From Candidatus Helarchaeota archaeon (GTDB taxonomy: Archaea > Asgardarchaeota > Lokiarchaeia > Helarchaeales > JABXJV01), in assembly GCA_013375355.1 (NCBI GenBank), contig JABXJV010000454.1:1-15497 (forward strand): a stretch of DNA of 15,497 bases, written 5' to 3'. The notes beneath the pieces are model-generated. The model ran no database searches. It was not told the origin of the DNA and saw only the letters and a list, made by a program, of their open reading frames with translations. The position numbers and the translations under genes are program-made. This document shows, in pieces, positions 1 through 7,997 of the stretch. Position 1 is the first letter of the stretch. Each line of letters begins with the position of its first letter.

Positions 1-1115
1 GGGCTACCATTTGGATTGAGATATGAACCTGCGTCTTTATTGTATTCTCCTTTCATATAACCCAAGCCGCCACAAATTTGTAAAGCAACATTAGCACACT
101 CAAAGGCGATGTCTGTCGCGTAAACTTTTGCTATTGCCGCAATTTTACTTGCATCTTTTCCAGCATCAATGACACATGCTGCCTGATATGTCAGATTTCT
201 TGCAGCTTCTAACTTAATTGCCATATCAGCAATTGTAAAGCTCACCCACTCAAATCTTTTTAATGCTTTTCCGAATTGCATTCTCTCATTTGCATGTTTC
301 GCAGCAATTTCTATAGCCCTTCTGGCTCCTCCGCAACCAGACGCAGCAGCTAAAGTTCGTTCGCTATCAAGTTCATCAAGTAGAATTTTAGCACCTAATC
401 CTTCTTTCTGACCTATTAAATTCTCTTTTGGAACTTTCATATTATTAAATCGCATGTATGTATTATTTAAGCCGTAACATCCCATTAATTCAAAATCCCC
501 TACTATCTCAAAACCTTCAAATGAGGGGTTTATAATAAATGCAGACATACCAAGATGGGGTCTTACGTTTAAGTCAGTCATACACCAAAGGGTTAAGAAA
601 TCAGCTTTTGAACCATTTGTAATGAATCTTTTCTCTCCATTAATGATATAATCTCCATTAGAATCTTTTTCTGCAAAAGTTTTCATTGAAAAAACGTCAG
701 ACCCAGCACCGGGTTCGGTCATAGCAATAGCTCCTATTTCATCACCATTTAGGGCACCGGGAAGATATTTTTTAATTTGATCAGGTGTACCAAAACGCAT
801 TATTGGAATTGAGCCAAAAATTGTGCAATCTAAAGCTGCGACTAGAGGTCTACATGCCCATCCAATCTCTTCACCTAATATAAAACCATATTTGATCCCT
901 AATTCGGTTCCTCCAACTGATTTTGGAAAAAGGACTTTTAAATAACCTCGTTCACCCATTTTTTTAAAAAGATGTCTGGGGAATAATTTTTCATGTTCTA
1001 TACGATCTGCCTCTGGTAATACTTCATTTAATACCCATTCACGGACTTCTTTTCTAAATTTCTTTTCATCTTCGGTTACTAATACATTTTCTATTGGATA
1101 ATAGTTTTCACTCAT
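1..1115 (-). CDS. Acyl-CoA dehydrogenase (C-terminus cut by window edge)
   Basis: FAD-dependent oxidation of an acyl-CoA to the 2,3-enoyl-CoA, normally the first step of beta-oxidation in the cytoplasm. About 371 residues are visible from the ATG at 1113-1115 (MSENYYPIENVL...) and the frame is still open at base 1. Around residues 130-142 the first family signature is clear (AMTEPGAGSD). The loop 'FITNGSKADF' and the central beta-domain follow. Near the visible end is the second signature (QICGGLGY), after helices with 'SERTLAAASGCGGARRAIE'. The usual catalytic glutamate of medium-chain-type enzymes lies just beyond the visible part, so chain-length class and activity cannot be judged. A TATA-like box lies about 60 bases upstream. 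A thiolase end at the other edge of the window fits an acyl-CoA degradation neighbourhood. Family call firm; substrate unknown. Confidence 0.95.
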   Translation of the reverse strand, partial: MSENYYPIENVLVTEDEKKFRKEVREWVLNEVLPEADRIEHEKLFPRHLFKKMGERGYLKVLFPKSVGGTELGIKYGFILGEEIGWACRPLVAALDCTIFGSIPIMRFGTPDQIKKYLPGALNGDEIGAIAMTEPGAGSDVFSMKTFAEKDSNGDYIINGEKRFITNGSKADFLTLWCMTDLNVRPHLGMSAFIINPSFEGFEIVGDFELMGCYGLNNTYMRFNNMKVPKENLIGQKEGLGAKILLDELDSERTLAAASGCGGARRAIEIAAKHANERMQFGKALKRFEWVSFTIADMAIKLEAARNLTYQAACVIDAGKDASKIAAIAKVYATDIAFECANVALQICGGLGYMKGEYNKDAGSYLNPNGS

Positions 1116-1170
1116 CTTAATTTTTCTCCATTGACTACTAATTGAAAAAAGATTGGAATTTGAATAAAAA

Positions 1171-1182
1171 TTTATTTATAAG
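1171..1182 (-). promoter_or_regulatory. TATA-like box of the acyl-CoA dehydrogenase gene
   Basis: Read on the minus strand this is CTTATAAATAAA, about 57-67 bases before the ATG at 1115. That would place the start of transcription near 1145 and give a leader of about 30 bases. It matches the archaeal TATA box in base content, but the whole 281-base gap (1116-1396) is very AT-rich, so chance matches are likely. Confidence 0.4.
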
Positions 1183-1328
1183 TTTAAAAATAATCTAAAA
1201 AGACTGTTGATTTGAAAACTAAAAAACTTTAAATTATTCGAAATATAAAAATTGATTTAGGGTAGAAATACATCTCTAGAATTGTATTAAAGCGAATTTG
1301 TTTAAAAATTGTATTAGAAATTAAGGAA

Positions 1329-1337
1329 TATATAAAT
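1329..1337 (+). promoter_or_regulatory. TATA-like box of the 1046-residue protein gene
   Basis: TATATAAAT, about 60 bases upstream of the ATG at 1397, which is a fitting distance for a leader of roughly 40 bases. The gap 1116-1396 is a divergent promoter region and I see no small gene or RNA in it. Confidence 0.4.
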
Positions 1338-1396
1338 AATAAATATGAGAAAACGAATATAGGATCTGAAAAATCTCTATAGCACGTTGATTATAG

Positions 1397-4300
1397 ATGA
1401 CAAAACTTACTGTAATTGATAAAGATATAGGCATGGACTTAATATCACTAAATTGGACAGATCAAGAGATTTTTTCAGGATTAACCAGTGGTTCAATCTC
1501 TGCAACAGAAGAAGCTTTATCAACTAAAGTAAAATTAAAAGGAGGGGATATATTAGAAGATGGGAGTAGAGTTATTTATTCAAATTCTAAATTATTAGAA
1601 TGTTTCAACATTGCAAACAACATTTTTGAAGAAATGAGTTTAGAAAAGCCATTTCCTAAATTTCCAGAATTAATTACAGTTTTTCACGTAGGACCTCCAG
1701 AAATTAAAGAACAAGATACAGCAAAAATTAGACGATTCGGAGAGATCTTAAGTGAATCAATTCTAATTCGCAAAATTATCGGTGAATTTTCAGCCACTAG
1801 AGTTCCATCCCAAGAATCAGTTATTAGCGTAATTAGAAATTCAATAAAAAGGTGGTCATCTGAAGGTTATAATTGCTGGTTTACTCCAGAACAATTAAAA
1901 ATAAAATTTAGAGAAGAACTGAAAAATAGAATTCCATCAGTTATAAAAAGAGTTTATTTTACAAAATTTCAGCAGATTGAACCAATTACTTTTTTTAATA
2001 GTTATAAGGCACAGAAAGCACAAAAACAAATAATTAAATCTATTGAAAACGATATTGATTTATATATTGGGCAAACTAAAGTGTTAAACAAAATTAGGGA
2101 GGAAAAGGATAAAAACATTAACAAAAAATTTATCAAATTAGTAAAATCAATTCCAAATTTAAAAATTGATCTAGATAAATATCATGAGAATTTGACATTT
2201 ACAATTCGGTGTTTAAACGCGGAATTCTTAGGTACTTCAAATGTTCCTAAACGATCATTTGATATGAAAGAAATTGATATGATTGAGGCAATAAAGGAAT
2301 TAAATGACGAGGAATTAAGTATTCTAAAGCAACCTCAATTTAGAACGACTGGCTTGAATCAAGAAACTCTATCGAAATATAATATAGAATTATCTACTTC
2401 TCTAGAAGATTTAAACGTGAAGAAAATAAAGTCGCAATTGGAAAAGGAAAAAGAGGAACTTATAAGAAATCATCAAGATGCCACCGAAATTGATAATCTT
2501 ATTTCTGCTTTAACTGAAATCTATATATTAAACCAGACAAAAAGACATTTTGAGAAAAGATTCGGAGAGATAATGGGTGAATTGAAAAAGGTCCCAGATG
2601 CTTATAATGAAATAATTGACCAAAATGAGAAAATTAAGGAAATTGCTAAATCATTAAACACAAATTATATTCAAAATGCTATAAATCTGGTTTTTGATGA
2701 TTTTAATGAGAATATTGAAATTTTTATAAACAATCCTGAATATTTTGGCTTAATAGAAAAGTCCTTAATGGCAGAATTTAAGAATTTTTCAGACTTATTT
2801 TTTAAAGAGATTGGCCCCATTAGTATCCTTTCTGATATAATACAAAAAATAGATGAGCAAACTGATAAGACACAAGAAAAACAAAGAAAACTTTTGGACC
2901 TTTCGATTTTGTTTCTTAATAATTATTTGAATAAACCTATTGACAGTCAAGCGATTAAATTATTTTTTGATATAATTAAAAGAGCTAATCTGCAGGATGA
3001 ATTTTTAAATGAGCTAAAGCAGTATGAAATAAGTGATAAAGAATTAACAAAGGGAAATCAATCTTTTTTTATTGAGGTTTTTGAATCCGCATTAACAGAA
3101 AAAACTATTAAACAAATCCCTAAATCAACTCCAGAGGGCTTAGCTAATGTTAGAGATGATTTTCTGGATTCTCTATTAGAAATATATCTAGATGTATATA
3201 ATGAAATTTTTGGAGCAATTAAAAAAGAAAATAATAACTTTATCTTTACATCTAGTAAATTGCTTAAAATATTTCTTGATCAATTGATTTTTTTTATTAA
3301 TATTTTGAAATACTTCTATGTTTTAAAAGCTTTAATTTCAGAAGTTGAAAATCCACAATTTAAGACTATAAATTTCCCTAAAGTTCTTCCACTCATACCC
3401 CCAAATTTCCAATGTTCGAGTTGTATTGACTGTTTGATTGAAGGAAAAGAATTAGAAGAAATATTTAAAATTATGAAAAGAGAAGCATTTAAAGTAATAG
3501 GAGAGGGTGAAACTTTTTTTATGGAATCATTCTCAAATATACCAAATCAATTAAGAAAAAAAAATAAAGATTTTAAGTTAAATCCAATTAAAAATCTTGA
3601 AATTATTCTTGAATATTATGAATTACACAATTTAAATACTAAATTAGTTTCTATGGTTAAAGAGAAAAACTTCAATGTTGATGCTCTTTATGCATTTCCT
3701 GAAGGGAAAGGTAATGGTGATTTTAAAGAAATAAATCTTAAAAAAATTAAGAATAACTATGTCAAAGTTCAAAAAAATATCAGAAAGATTGCAGATAAAG
3801 AATTTGATTCTCTTGAAAAAAACTTGAATAATGTTATACAAAAAAAATACTTAAAGTATACCCCTAAAAAATACCCTGACGAAAAAACTATAGCTGAAAC
3901 CCAAAATAAATTATTGAAAAAGAATAGAAGGCTATTTGAAATTCCTTATTTTGCTCTTTGTAATAAAATTTTCATTAGAACATTAATTTTTGATGATCGA
4001 AATTTACTTCCCTATGGACTTGACCAGAAAGTAAAAAATCAGAAAATTAACTATAATGAAAAATTAGATGAAATTAAGATAAATGTCGAATCATTAAATA
4101 CTTTGAGAAAAATGCTAATTTTAGAAGTAATTACTGACGAATCGTTAAAGCCCTTCTTGGTTTCAAAGATTAATTATCAAGATAGTGTTCCAATTTATTC
4201 CTTTCCATTAAAATTAAGTCCTACATTGATAGAAAATCTAACAGAAGACGAATTAGATAAAATCTTTGGAAAAAACATATTGAAAAGTGAAGATAAATCA

Positions 4301-4537
4301 GAAATTATTGGAATACTATTTGAATCAATAAAATTAGAAGAGAAAGAAGAAAATTTTGGTAGTTTAATCCTATCACATAGTTTTAATATTTTATATGAAC
4401 AATATAGCGATATCCTAGATGAACTTGCAAATATCGGGAATAAACTTCATAGTAAGTTTGAAAAAGACTTTTTTGATGAATTATTTTATCAGACATCTCG
4501 AGATATTAAAAATAGTATTTCAAAATTATCTGAATAG
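1397..4537 (+). CDS. Unrecognised large helical protein with CxxCxxC motif (1046 aa)
   Basis: I do not recognise this family. The protein is soluble-looking, rich in Lys, Glu, Ile and Asn, and appears mostly alpha-helical with several charged, coiled-coil-like stretches (for example around residues 345-420). It has no signal peptide. Residues about 622-648 form a strongly hydrophobic stretch (LLKIFLDQLIFFINILKYF...) that could be a membrane-associating or buried helix. It is followed by a compact cysteine motif, C673-C676-C679 (CSSCIDC), that could bind a metal or an Fe-S cluster. I find no Walker A motif, nuclease motif or other enzyme signature. It has its own TATA-like box, stands alone on its strand, and ends 33 bases from a convergent small membrane protein. 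Base composition matches the AT-rich surroundings, so recent transfer is not suggested. It is clearly coding: 1046 codons without a stop in AT-rich DNA. Confidence 0.85.
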   Translation: MTKLTVIDKDIGMDLISLNWTDQEIFSGLTSGSISATEEALSTKVKLKGGDILEDGSRVIYSNSKLLECFNIANNIFEEMSLEKPFPKFPELITVFHVGPPEIKEQDTAKIRRFGEILSESILIRKIIGEFSATRVPSQESVISVIRNSIKRWSSEGYNCWFTPEQLKIKFREELKNRIPSVIKRVYFTKFQQIEPITFFNSYKAQKAQKQIIKSIENDIDLYIGQTKVLNKIREEKDKNINKKFIKLVKSIPNLKIDLDKYHENLTFTIRCLNAEFLGTSNVPKRSFDMKEIDMIEAIKELNDEELSILKQPQFRTTGLNQETLSKYNIELSTSLEDLNVKKIKSQLEKEKEELIRNHQDATEIDNLISALTEIYILNQTKRHFEKRFGEIMGELKKVPDAYNEIIDQNEKIKEIAKSLNTNYIQNAINLVFDDFNENIEIFINNPEYFGLIEKSLMAEFKNFSDLFFKEIGPISILSDIIQKIDEQTDKTQEKQRKLLDLSILFLNNYLNKPIDSQAIKLFFDIIKRANLQDEFLNELKQYEISDKELTKGNQSFFIEVFESALTEKTIKQIPKSTPEGLANVRDDFLDSLLEIYLDVYNEIFGAIKKENNNFIFTSSKLLKIFLDQLIFFINILKYFYVLKALISEVENPQFKTINFPKVLPLIPPNFQCSSCIDCLIEGKELEEIFKIMKREAFKVIGEGETFFMESFSNIPNQLRKKNKDFKLNPIKNLEIILEYYELHNLNTKLVSMVKEKNFNVDALYAFPEGKGNGDFKEINLKKIKNNYVKVQKNIRKIADKEFDSLEKNLNNVIQKKYLKYTPKKYPDEKTIAETQNKLLKKNRRLFEIPYFALCNKIFIRTLIFDDRNLLPYGLDQKVKNQKINYNEKLDEIKINVESLNTLRKMLILEVITDESLKPFLVSKINYQDSVPIYSFPLKLSPTLIENLTEDELDKIFGKNILKSEDKSEIIGILFESIKLEEKEENFGSLILSHSFNILYEQYSDILDELANIGNKLHSKFEKDFFDELFYQTSRDIKNSISKLSE

Positions 4538-4570
4538 AATAAATTCTAAAATTAATTAAAAAATACTCTA

Positions 4571-4954
4571 TTAGCGTAATTTAAAATTAGTTCGCCCGCA
4601 ATATCCACAGGTTTCACTCTTTAAGGGGCCTTTACAATATTTACACTCATATCCTAATTTTTGAAGTTCTGCATCCATTCTTTCTTCTTTACTTAAAGGT
4701 TTTTCTACTCTCCTTGCGATTCTATCCATTGATGTTAGACCACTATATCCTCCCACAGATTTTTTAGCACCTCCAATATGACCTTTTCTATATAAAGTTA
4801 TTAAAATAATTGCAGAAACAACTCCAGCGATAATAAGTGGTATCACTATACTCAAGGTCCTGATAAACCGCATTCTACGATTAATTTGTTCCATTTGTAA
4901 TAACATAAAGAAAAAAAATGTATCAAATGCGTCAAATGGATCATAACTAATCAT
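4571..4954 (-). CDS. Small single-pass membrane protein with C-terminal zinc ribbon
   Basis: 127 residues, function unknown. The N-terminus is short and aromatic-rich. Then comes a basic stretch (RRMRFIR, residues about 26-32) and one clear membrane helix (about 34-54). A basic, polar linker leads to a C-terminal zinc-ribbon-like knuckle pair: C104/C107 and C116/C119. The architecture is an anchor plus a cytosolic metal-binding tail, common among uncharacterised archaeal proteins. The start is supported by a GAGGTT ribosome site (4963-4968) about 8 bases upstream and by a TATA-like box further up. It is convergent with the 1046-residue gene and runs in the same direction as the URO-D gene upstream of it (5080-6249), with 125 bases between them and its own promoter-like sequence, so it is probably a separate unit. 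Confidence 0.8.
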   Translation of the reverse strand: MISYDPFDAFDTFFFFMLLQMEQINRRMRFIRTLSIVIPLIIAGVVSAIILITLYRKGHIGGAKKSVGGYSGLTSMDRIARRVEKPLSKEERMDAELQKLGYECKYCKGPLKSETCGYCGRTNFKLR

Positions 4955-5002
4955 AATATTCTAACCTCTGATTAAAAATTCCTTATTAAACACTTTTTCA
5001 AA

Positions 5003-5017
5003 CAAATATTTATATGC
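5003..5017 (-). promoter_or_regulatory. TATA-like box of the zinc-ribbon membrane protein gene
   Basis: Minus-strand GCATATAAATATTTG, about 50-60 bases before the ATG at 4954. Together with the GAGGTT site this gives a normal archaeal arrangement. It lies in the 125-base gap 4955-5079, which otherwise holds nothing I can name. Confidence 0.45.
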
Positions 5018-5079
5018 GATCATCCATGCAGAATTTTGGTATTTGAAATAATAAGATTTTTATTAATTATTCGGGTTAT

Positions 5080-6249
5080 TCAATCATATACGCCATATTT
5101 TCTGCCAGCATCAAGCATAATCTGAAAATTTTTGATTGGAATGCCATAATGAATCGAATTTGAGCTACTTAACATATAACCTCCCCCTTCAGCAGCATCT
5201 TTAATGCATTGTTTTACTTCATTAATTATTCTTTGTTTTGGACCATACATTAAAGTAATGCCACAGTCAACATTTCCACAAATACATACTTTATCTCCCC
5301 ATTTCTCTTTTGCCTCCTTTAAATTCATCATTGGTGGCTCCCAAGGATGAATTGCGTCAACTCCAGATTTGATCCAGCCATCTACAAGCATATGAGTATC
5401 TCCATCTGAATGAAATAAAACTTTTGCACCTTTCTTATGAAATGTATTACAAATTTCTTTATATCTTGGGAATAGATATTTTTCAAATAATTTTGGGCTC
5501 ATCATCGGACCATTCTTATAAGCTGAATCATCCCCTAATACTATTACTTCCGTTCCATGATCTATAACGTATTTTCCAAGTTCTATGATGAATTTTTTTT
5601 GCAGATCAAATAATCTTCTAACAAAAGAAGGATTATCGTATATATAATAAAAGAATTTTTCAAGCCCTACCGATTCATATATCGTTTCGAATAACCCTCC
5701 TGGCATAATTGACAATAAAATTTTATTATCTTTATTTATTTCTTGAGCGTGGTGGAAAATAGCTAAACGGGTAGGATCAAGAGGATTTGGAAAACCCCAT
5801 TCATCTAGTAATTCTGGAGTCATTATACCTCCTTTATACCAAGCAAAGGTATTTTTTGATATTGAGCCCATTCTTCCATATTCATCAACGTAGTAATCGA
5901 ACTTACTTGATAGCTTTCCATTTGTAGCGAACAAAGTACTAATCATAAGAGTAGTTCCATCTATTCCAAAATGTAGAGCCGTTTTTAGCAATTCTATATT
6001 TGCTATTTTTCCCACTGTCATTCCGATCCACCTCATGGCTCTTTTTAGGACTGATTTTCCACCCATTTTAGCAAGAAATCGAAGTAGCGTGTTATTAAAT
6101 CTATTTTGCATATACCTTTGTAATCCTGGTAGTATATTATAAAATGAACTATAGGATTGATGCGTATTATCGATTCCTAATTCAAAAATCGGGACCTGAT
6201 CAGGTTGATCACCGTCTAAAGCAGTTAAAACTCTTTCTCGTGAATCCAT
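5080..6249 (-). CDS. URO-D/MtaA-fold protein lacking the zinc cysteines
   Basis: 389 residues of the uroporphyrinogen decarboxylase superfamily, which includes the corrinoid methyltransferases MtaA, MtbA and CmuA. It starts with the typical 'RERVLTALDGDQPDQVP' (family usual: PDRVP). It carries the mid-barrel 'MSPKLFEKYLFPRYK' and ends with 'CGNVDCGI' and 'GGGYMLSSSNSIHYGIP'. At the zinc site of MtaA-type enzymes (H-x-C ... C) this protein has H280-S-D282, and the last position sits in SSSNS with no cysteine, so it probably is not a thiol methyltransferase. It could be a substrate-specific corrinoid methyltransferase or a decarboxylase-like enzyme; the N-terminal arginine pattern expected for true heme-pathway URO-D was not established. 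A 122-base copy of its 5' end lies at 7847-7968. ATG start; a TATA-like box sits about 65 bases upstream. Confidence 0.88.
   Translation of the reverse strand: MDSRERVLTALDGDQPDQVPIFELGIDNTHQSYSSFYNILPGLQRYMQNRFNNTLLRFLAKMGGKSVLKRAMRWIGMTVGKIANIELLKTALHFGIDGTTLMISTLFATNGKLSSKFDYYVDEYGRMGSISKNTFAWYKGGIMTPELLDEWGFPNPLDPTRLAIFHHAQEINKDNKILLSIMPGGLFETIYESVGLEKFFYYIYDNPSFVRRLFDLQKKFIIELGKYVIDHGTEVIVLGDDSAYKNGPMMSPKLFEKYLFPRYKEICNTFHKKGAKVLFHSDGDTHMLVDGWIKSGVDAIHPWEPPMMNLKEAKEKWGDKVCICGNVDCGITLMYGPKQRIINEVKQCIKDAAEGGGYMLSSSNSIHYGIPIKNFQIMLDAGRKYGVYD
6128..6249. repeat. Direct repeat copy A (URO-D 5' end)
   Basis: Pairs with 7847-7968 in the same orientation, ungapped over 122 bases, about 86% identical by hand count. 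The block 6128-6192 (repeat 7847-7911) has one mismatch in 65 bases. The block 6193-6249 (repeat 7912-7968), nearest the start codon, has 16 in 57. Confidence 0.9.
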
Positions 6250-6310
6250 TTCTTAAAAATCCTTATAATTTGTTAAAAAATGATTTTGACAAACTCTAAA
6301 ATAAGTTAAT

Positions 6311-6320
6311 TAAATATATT
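6311..6320 (-). promoter_or_regulatory. TATA-like box of the intact URO-D-family gene
   Basis: Minus-strand AATATATTTA, about 62-71 bases before the ATG at 6249. It lies just past the end of the dead small-protein gene, so the intact URO-D gene can be transcribed without the pseudogene. The surroundings are very AT-rich, so confidence is limited. Confidence 0.35.
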
Positions 6321-6347
6321 TTTTAACGTTAACATTACTTAAGTTCG

Positions 6348-6575
6348 TTAGAAATAAGAAATTATTATGAAATAAGTTAATAAGAGAGTTATAATGATAG
6401 TTATGATATAAAAAAAGACATATGCTATTTCAAAACGTCTAATTTTTTTATCAACTTGAACACTAATTCCTTATTTTGAGCTTTTTTCAACCTTTATAGC
6501 TAAATTCATCATTTTCTTAACAAAATTCTTTTTATCTTTCTCAAGAAGAAGCTTTTCATTGGATGAATTGTCCAT
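6348..6575 (-). pseudogene. Decayed copy of small membrane protein gene (in-frame TAA at codon 35)
   Basis: Read from the ATG at 6573-6575 this is exactly 75 codons plus stop, the same length as the intact gene at 7998-8225. About 47 of 75 positions encode the same residue, including NSSNE, EKDKK, VDKKIRRFE and YIITII. Codon 35 (6471-6473) is TAA where the intact copy has GAA, so the product would stop at 34 residues, before its membrane helix. Reading on, the rest of the frame is intact to the TAA at 6348-6350, which marks it as a young point-mutation pseudogene. A longer reading that starts upstream near 6683 only extends this dead frame into the unrelated scrap. A sequencing or assembly error at the single base could make it look dead. 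Confidence 0.85.
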
Positions 6576-6599
6576 GTTCTGAAACTCAATTATACGTGT

Positions 6600-6801
6600 A
6601 TTATAAAATATTAAAGTTAGGACTTGGGGCAACTCCCAGCGTTGAGTGCAATACTTTTCGCGCGTAATTATGAGAACATACACCGAAATAAAGAAGTACT
6701 CCCATGTCTACGATTGCCCTATCACACCTTCCTTTAGGCAAGGTTAATTCTTCAGTAGGAGAACAAGTATGCCCGCATAAATTTTTAAAGATGATAGTCA
6801 A
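6600..6801 (-). other. Higher-GC scrap, possibly remnant of a TnpB-like gene end
   Basis: The gene-poor stretch 6576-6924 (349 bases) holds a core at about 6615-6785 visibly richer in GC than its flanks. One minus-strand frame is open for 66 codons and contains 'CGHTCSPTEELTLPKGRCDRA' (positions about 9-29). Its shape (Cys-Gly, then Ser/Thr-Pro, then a polar linker) recalls the variable C-terminal tail of archaeal TnpB proteins of IS200/IS605-type elements. No catalytic domain, terminal repeats or partner transposase is present, so it would be at most a relic. It could equally be another kind of decayed gene or a small unrelated gene. The position between two copies of a duplicated module makes a mobile-element scar attractive, but this is inference. 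Confidence 0.25.
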
Positions 6802-6924
6802 GAAATATTAATCAACGAAGAGGAAAAAATAATAAATTTTTACAAAAATTTTTTATAATTTCCATAAAAACATAAATTTAATTAATAAAAAACAATTGGT
6901 AATAATTTAATTTTGGTCCTATAT

Positions 6925-7668
6925 ATGAAATTCTTTCATGCATTAAAAAAGAATATCGTTAAATTACTATCACATAGATTTCGCTCTTTAATTATGACTA
7001 AAATAGTTTTTATATGGAGATATTTTCAACTTTTAAAAAATAAAAAGAAATTGGATCTTAAAATATATGAACATGTTAGATTTTATTTAATGAATTTACA
7101 TAAACTTAATGCAAAAATAAATACTATTTTCTTATCAGAATTACTAAAATTTATCAGAAAAAGTCAAAATTTAAAAGGAAATATTATTGAACTTGGATCT
7201 TTTAATTGTGGAACAACAATAATAATGGCACGTTATCTTAAGACAATAAATTCAAAAAAGCAGATTTATGCTTGTGACACTTTTAGTGGATTTCCGTATA
7301 TAGATGATTTTTCTCCACAACAATTCAAACAATCTTTTAAAAATGTTGGAAATTCGATTGAAAAAAAAATTCAAAAATATGATGTGATTAATAAAATCAT
7401 TCTAATAAAGGGATCATTCGAAGACACTTTATTAAAAGAATTAGGTAATGAAAAATTCTCTTTAGCTTTTGTAGACTGTGATTTATACCGCAGTACTAAA
7501 TATTGTTTGAATTTTTTACAATTTCGAATGGAAAAATGTGGTGTAATTATATTTCATGATTATAATTCATTTGAAGAATGGGGATTAACAAAAGCAGTAA
7601 ATGAATGGTGTAAAAAAATTAATGTTAAACTCAATTTAAAACCTATTGCTCACATAAAGATTAATTAA
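6925..7668 (+). CDS. TylF/MycF-family SAM-dependent O-methyltransferase
   Basis: 247 residues from the ATG at 6925; an in-frame TTG at 6913 would add four residues but has no better ribosome site. Class I methyltransferase of the macrocin O-methyltransferase (TylF/MycF) family, which methylates sugar hydroxyls using S-adenosylmethionine and a divalent metal. Visible motifs in order are the SAM-binding loop 'IIELGSFNCGTTI', the acidic end of strand 2 'YACDTFSGFP', the metal/active-site motif 'FVDCDLYRSTKYCL', then 'IIFHDYNSFEEWG' and 'TKAVNEWC'. Length fits the family (about 250). The N-terminal 40 residues are basic and hydrophobic (possibly membrane-contacting). There are no glycosyltransferases nearby, so the substrate is unknown; polysaccharide or glycolipid sugars are likely for the family. 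It is inserted, on the opposite strand, between two halves of a duplicated module, which suggests it arrived with the rearrangement. Confidence 0.88.
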   Translation: MKFFHALKKNIVKLLSHRFRSLIMTKIVFIWRYFQLLKNKKKLDLKIYEHVRFYLMNLHKLNAKINTIFLSELLKFIRKSQNLKGNIIELGSFNCGTTIIMARYLKTINSKKQIYACDTFSGFPYIDDFSPQQFKQSFKNVGNSIEKKIQKYDVINKIILIKGSFEDTLLKELGNEKFSLAFVDCDLYRSTKYCLNFLQFRMEKCGVIIFHDYNSFEEWGLTKAVNEWCKKINVKLNLKPIAHIKIN

Positions 7669-7846
7669 TTTCAGATATTTTTAGATAAAGCATCTCAATT
7701 AGATATACAATAACGACATACCCATGATTATTTGAATCCTCCACTATTTTTCCTATAATGAATATTAGAAAATCAAATATTTGACTATTTTTAATGATTT
7801 AAGAAGAACTTTAATAATTTACCAATATTTAATATTTTTAATATTA

Positions 7847-7968
7847 GGTAGTATATTATAAAATGAACTATAGGATTGATGTGTATTATCGATTCCTAAT
7901 TCAAAAATCGGAACTCTATCAGGCTGATCTCTATCCAAAGCGGTTAAGATCCTTTCTCGGGCGTCCAT
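7847..7968 (-). pseudogene. 5' fragment of a second URO-D-family gene
   Basis: From the ATG at 7966-7968 this stretch encodes 'MDARERILTALDRDQPDRVP' and continues to 'FYNILP', about 41 codons. It aligns without gaps to the first 122 bases of the intact gene (6128-6249), with 17 differences counted. Homology then ends abruptly at 7847, and the frame runs only a few unrelated codons further to a TAA at 7819-7821 (49-residue open frame in all). The rest of the gene (about 350 codons) is gone, replaced by about 180 AT-rich bases and then the end of the TylF-like gene. Many of the differences are synonymous or conservative, and it keeps the family-typical PDRVP, so it was a working gene before truncation. 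It is 29 bases downstream of the intact small membrane protein gene. Confidence 0.85.
7847..7968. repeat. Direct repeat copy B (URO-D 5' end)
   Basis: Second member of the pair with 6128-6249; see the truncated gene at the same place. The paralogous small-protein genes at 6348-6575 and 7998-8225 extend the duplication to the right, but with a different spacer between them and the URO-D start (98 bases in copy A, 29 in copy B). Confidence 0.9.
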
Positions 7969-7997
7969 TCACTATCACACTTATCAATTAAAGCTTA

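Noticed and set aside
3644..3841. 65-codon minus-strand frame inside the 1046-residue gene
   Set aside because: Phe/Ile-rich mirror of Lys/Asn-rich coding sequence, with no ribosome site.
6471..6683. 70-codon minus-strand frame starting at 6683
   Set aside because: Its second half is the first 34 codons of the decayed small membrane protein. The upstream part is read-through from the unrelated scrap, and the paralog shows the true start is the ATG at 6575.
7819..7968. 49-residue protein from the truncated URO-D copy as a functional small gene
   Set aside because: After codon 41 the sequence is unrelated AT-rich read-through, and the 41 codons cover only the first strand and helix of a barrel protein.
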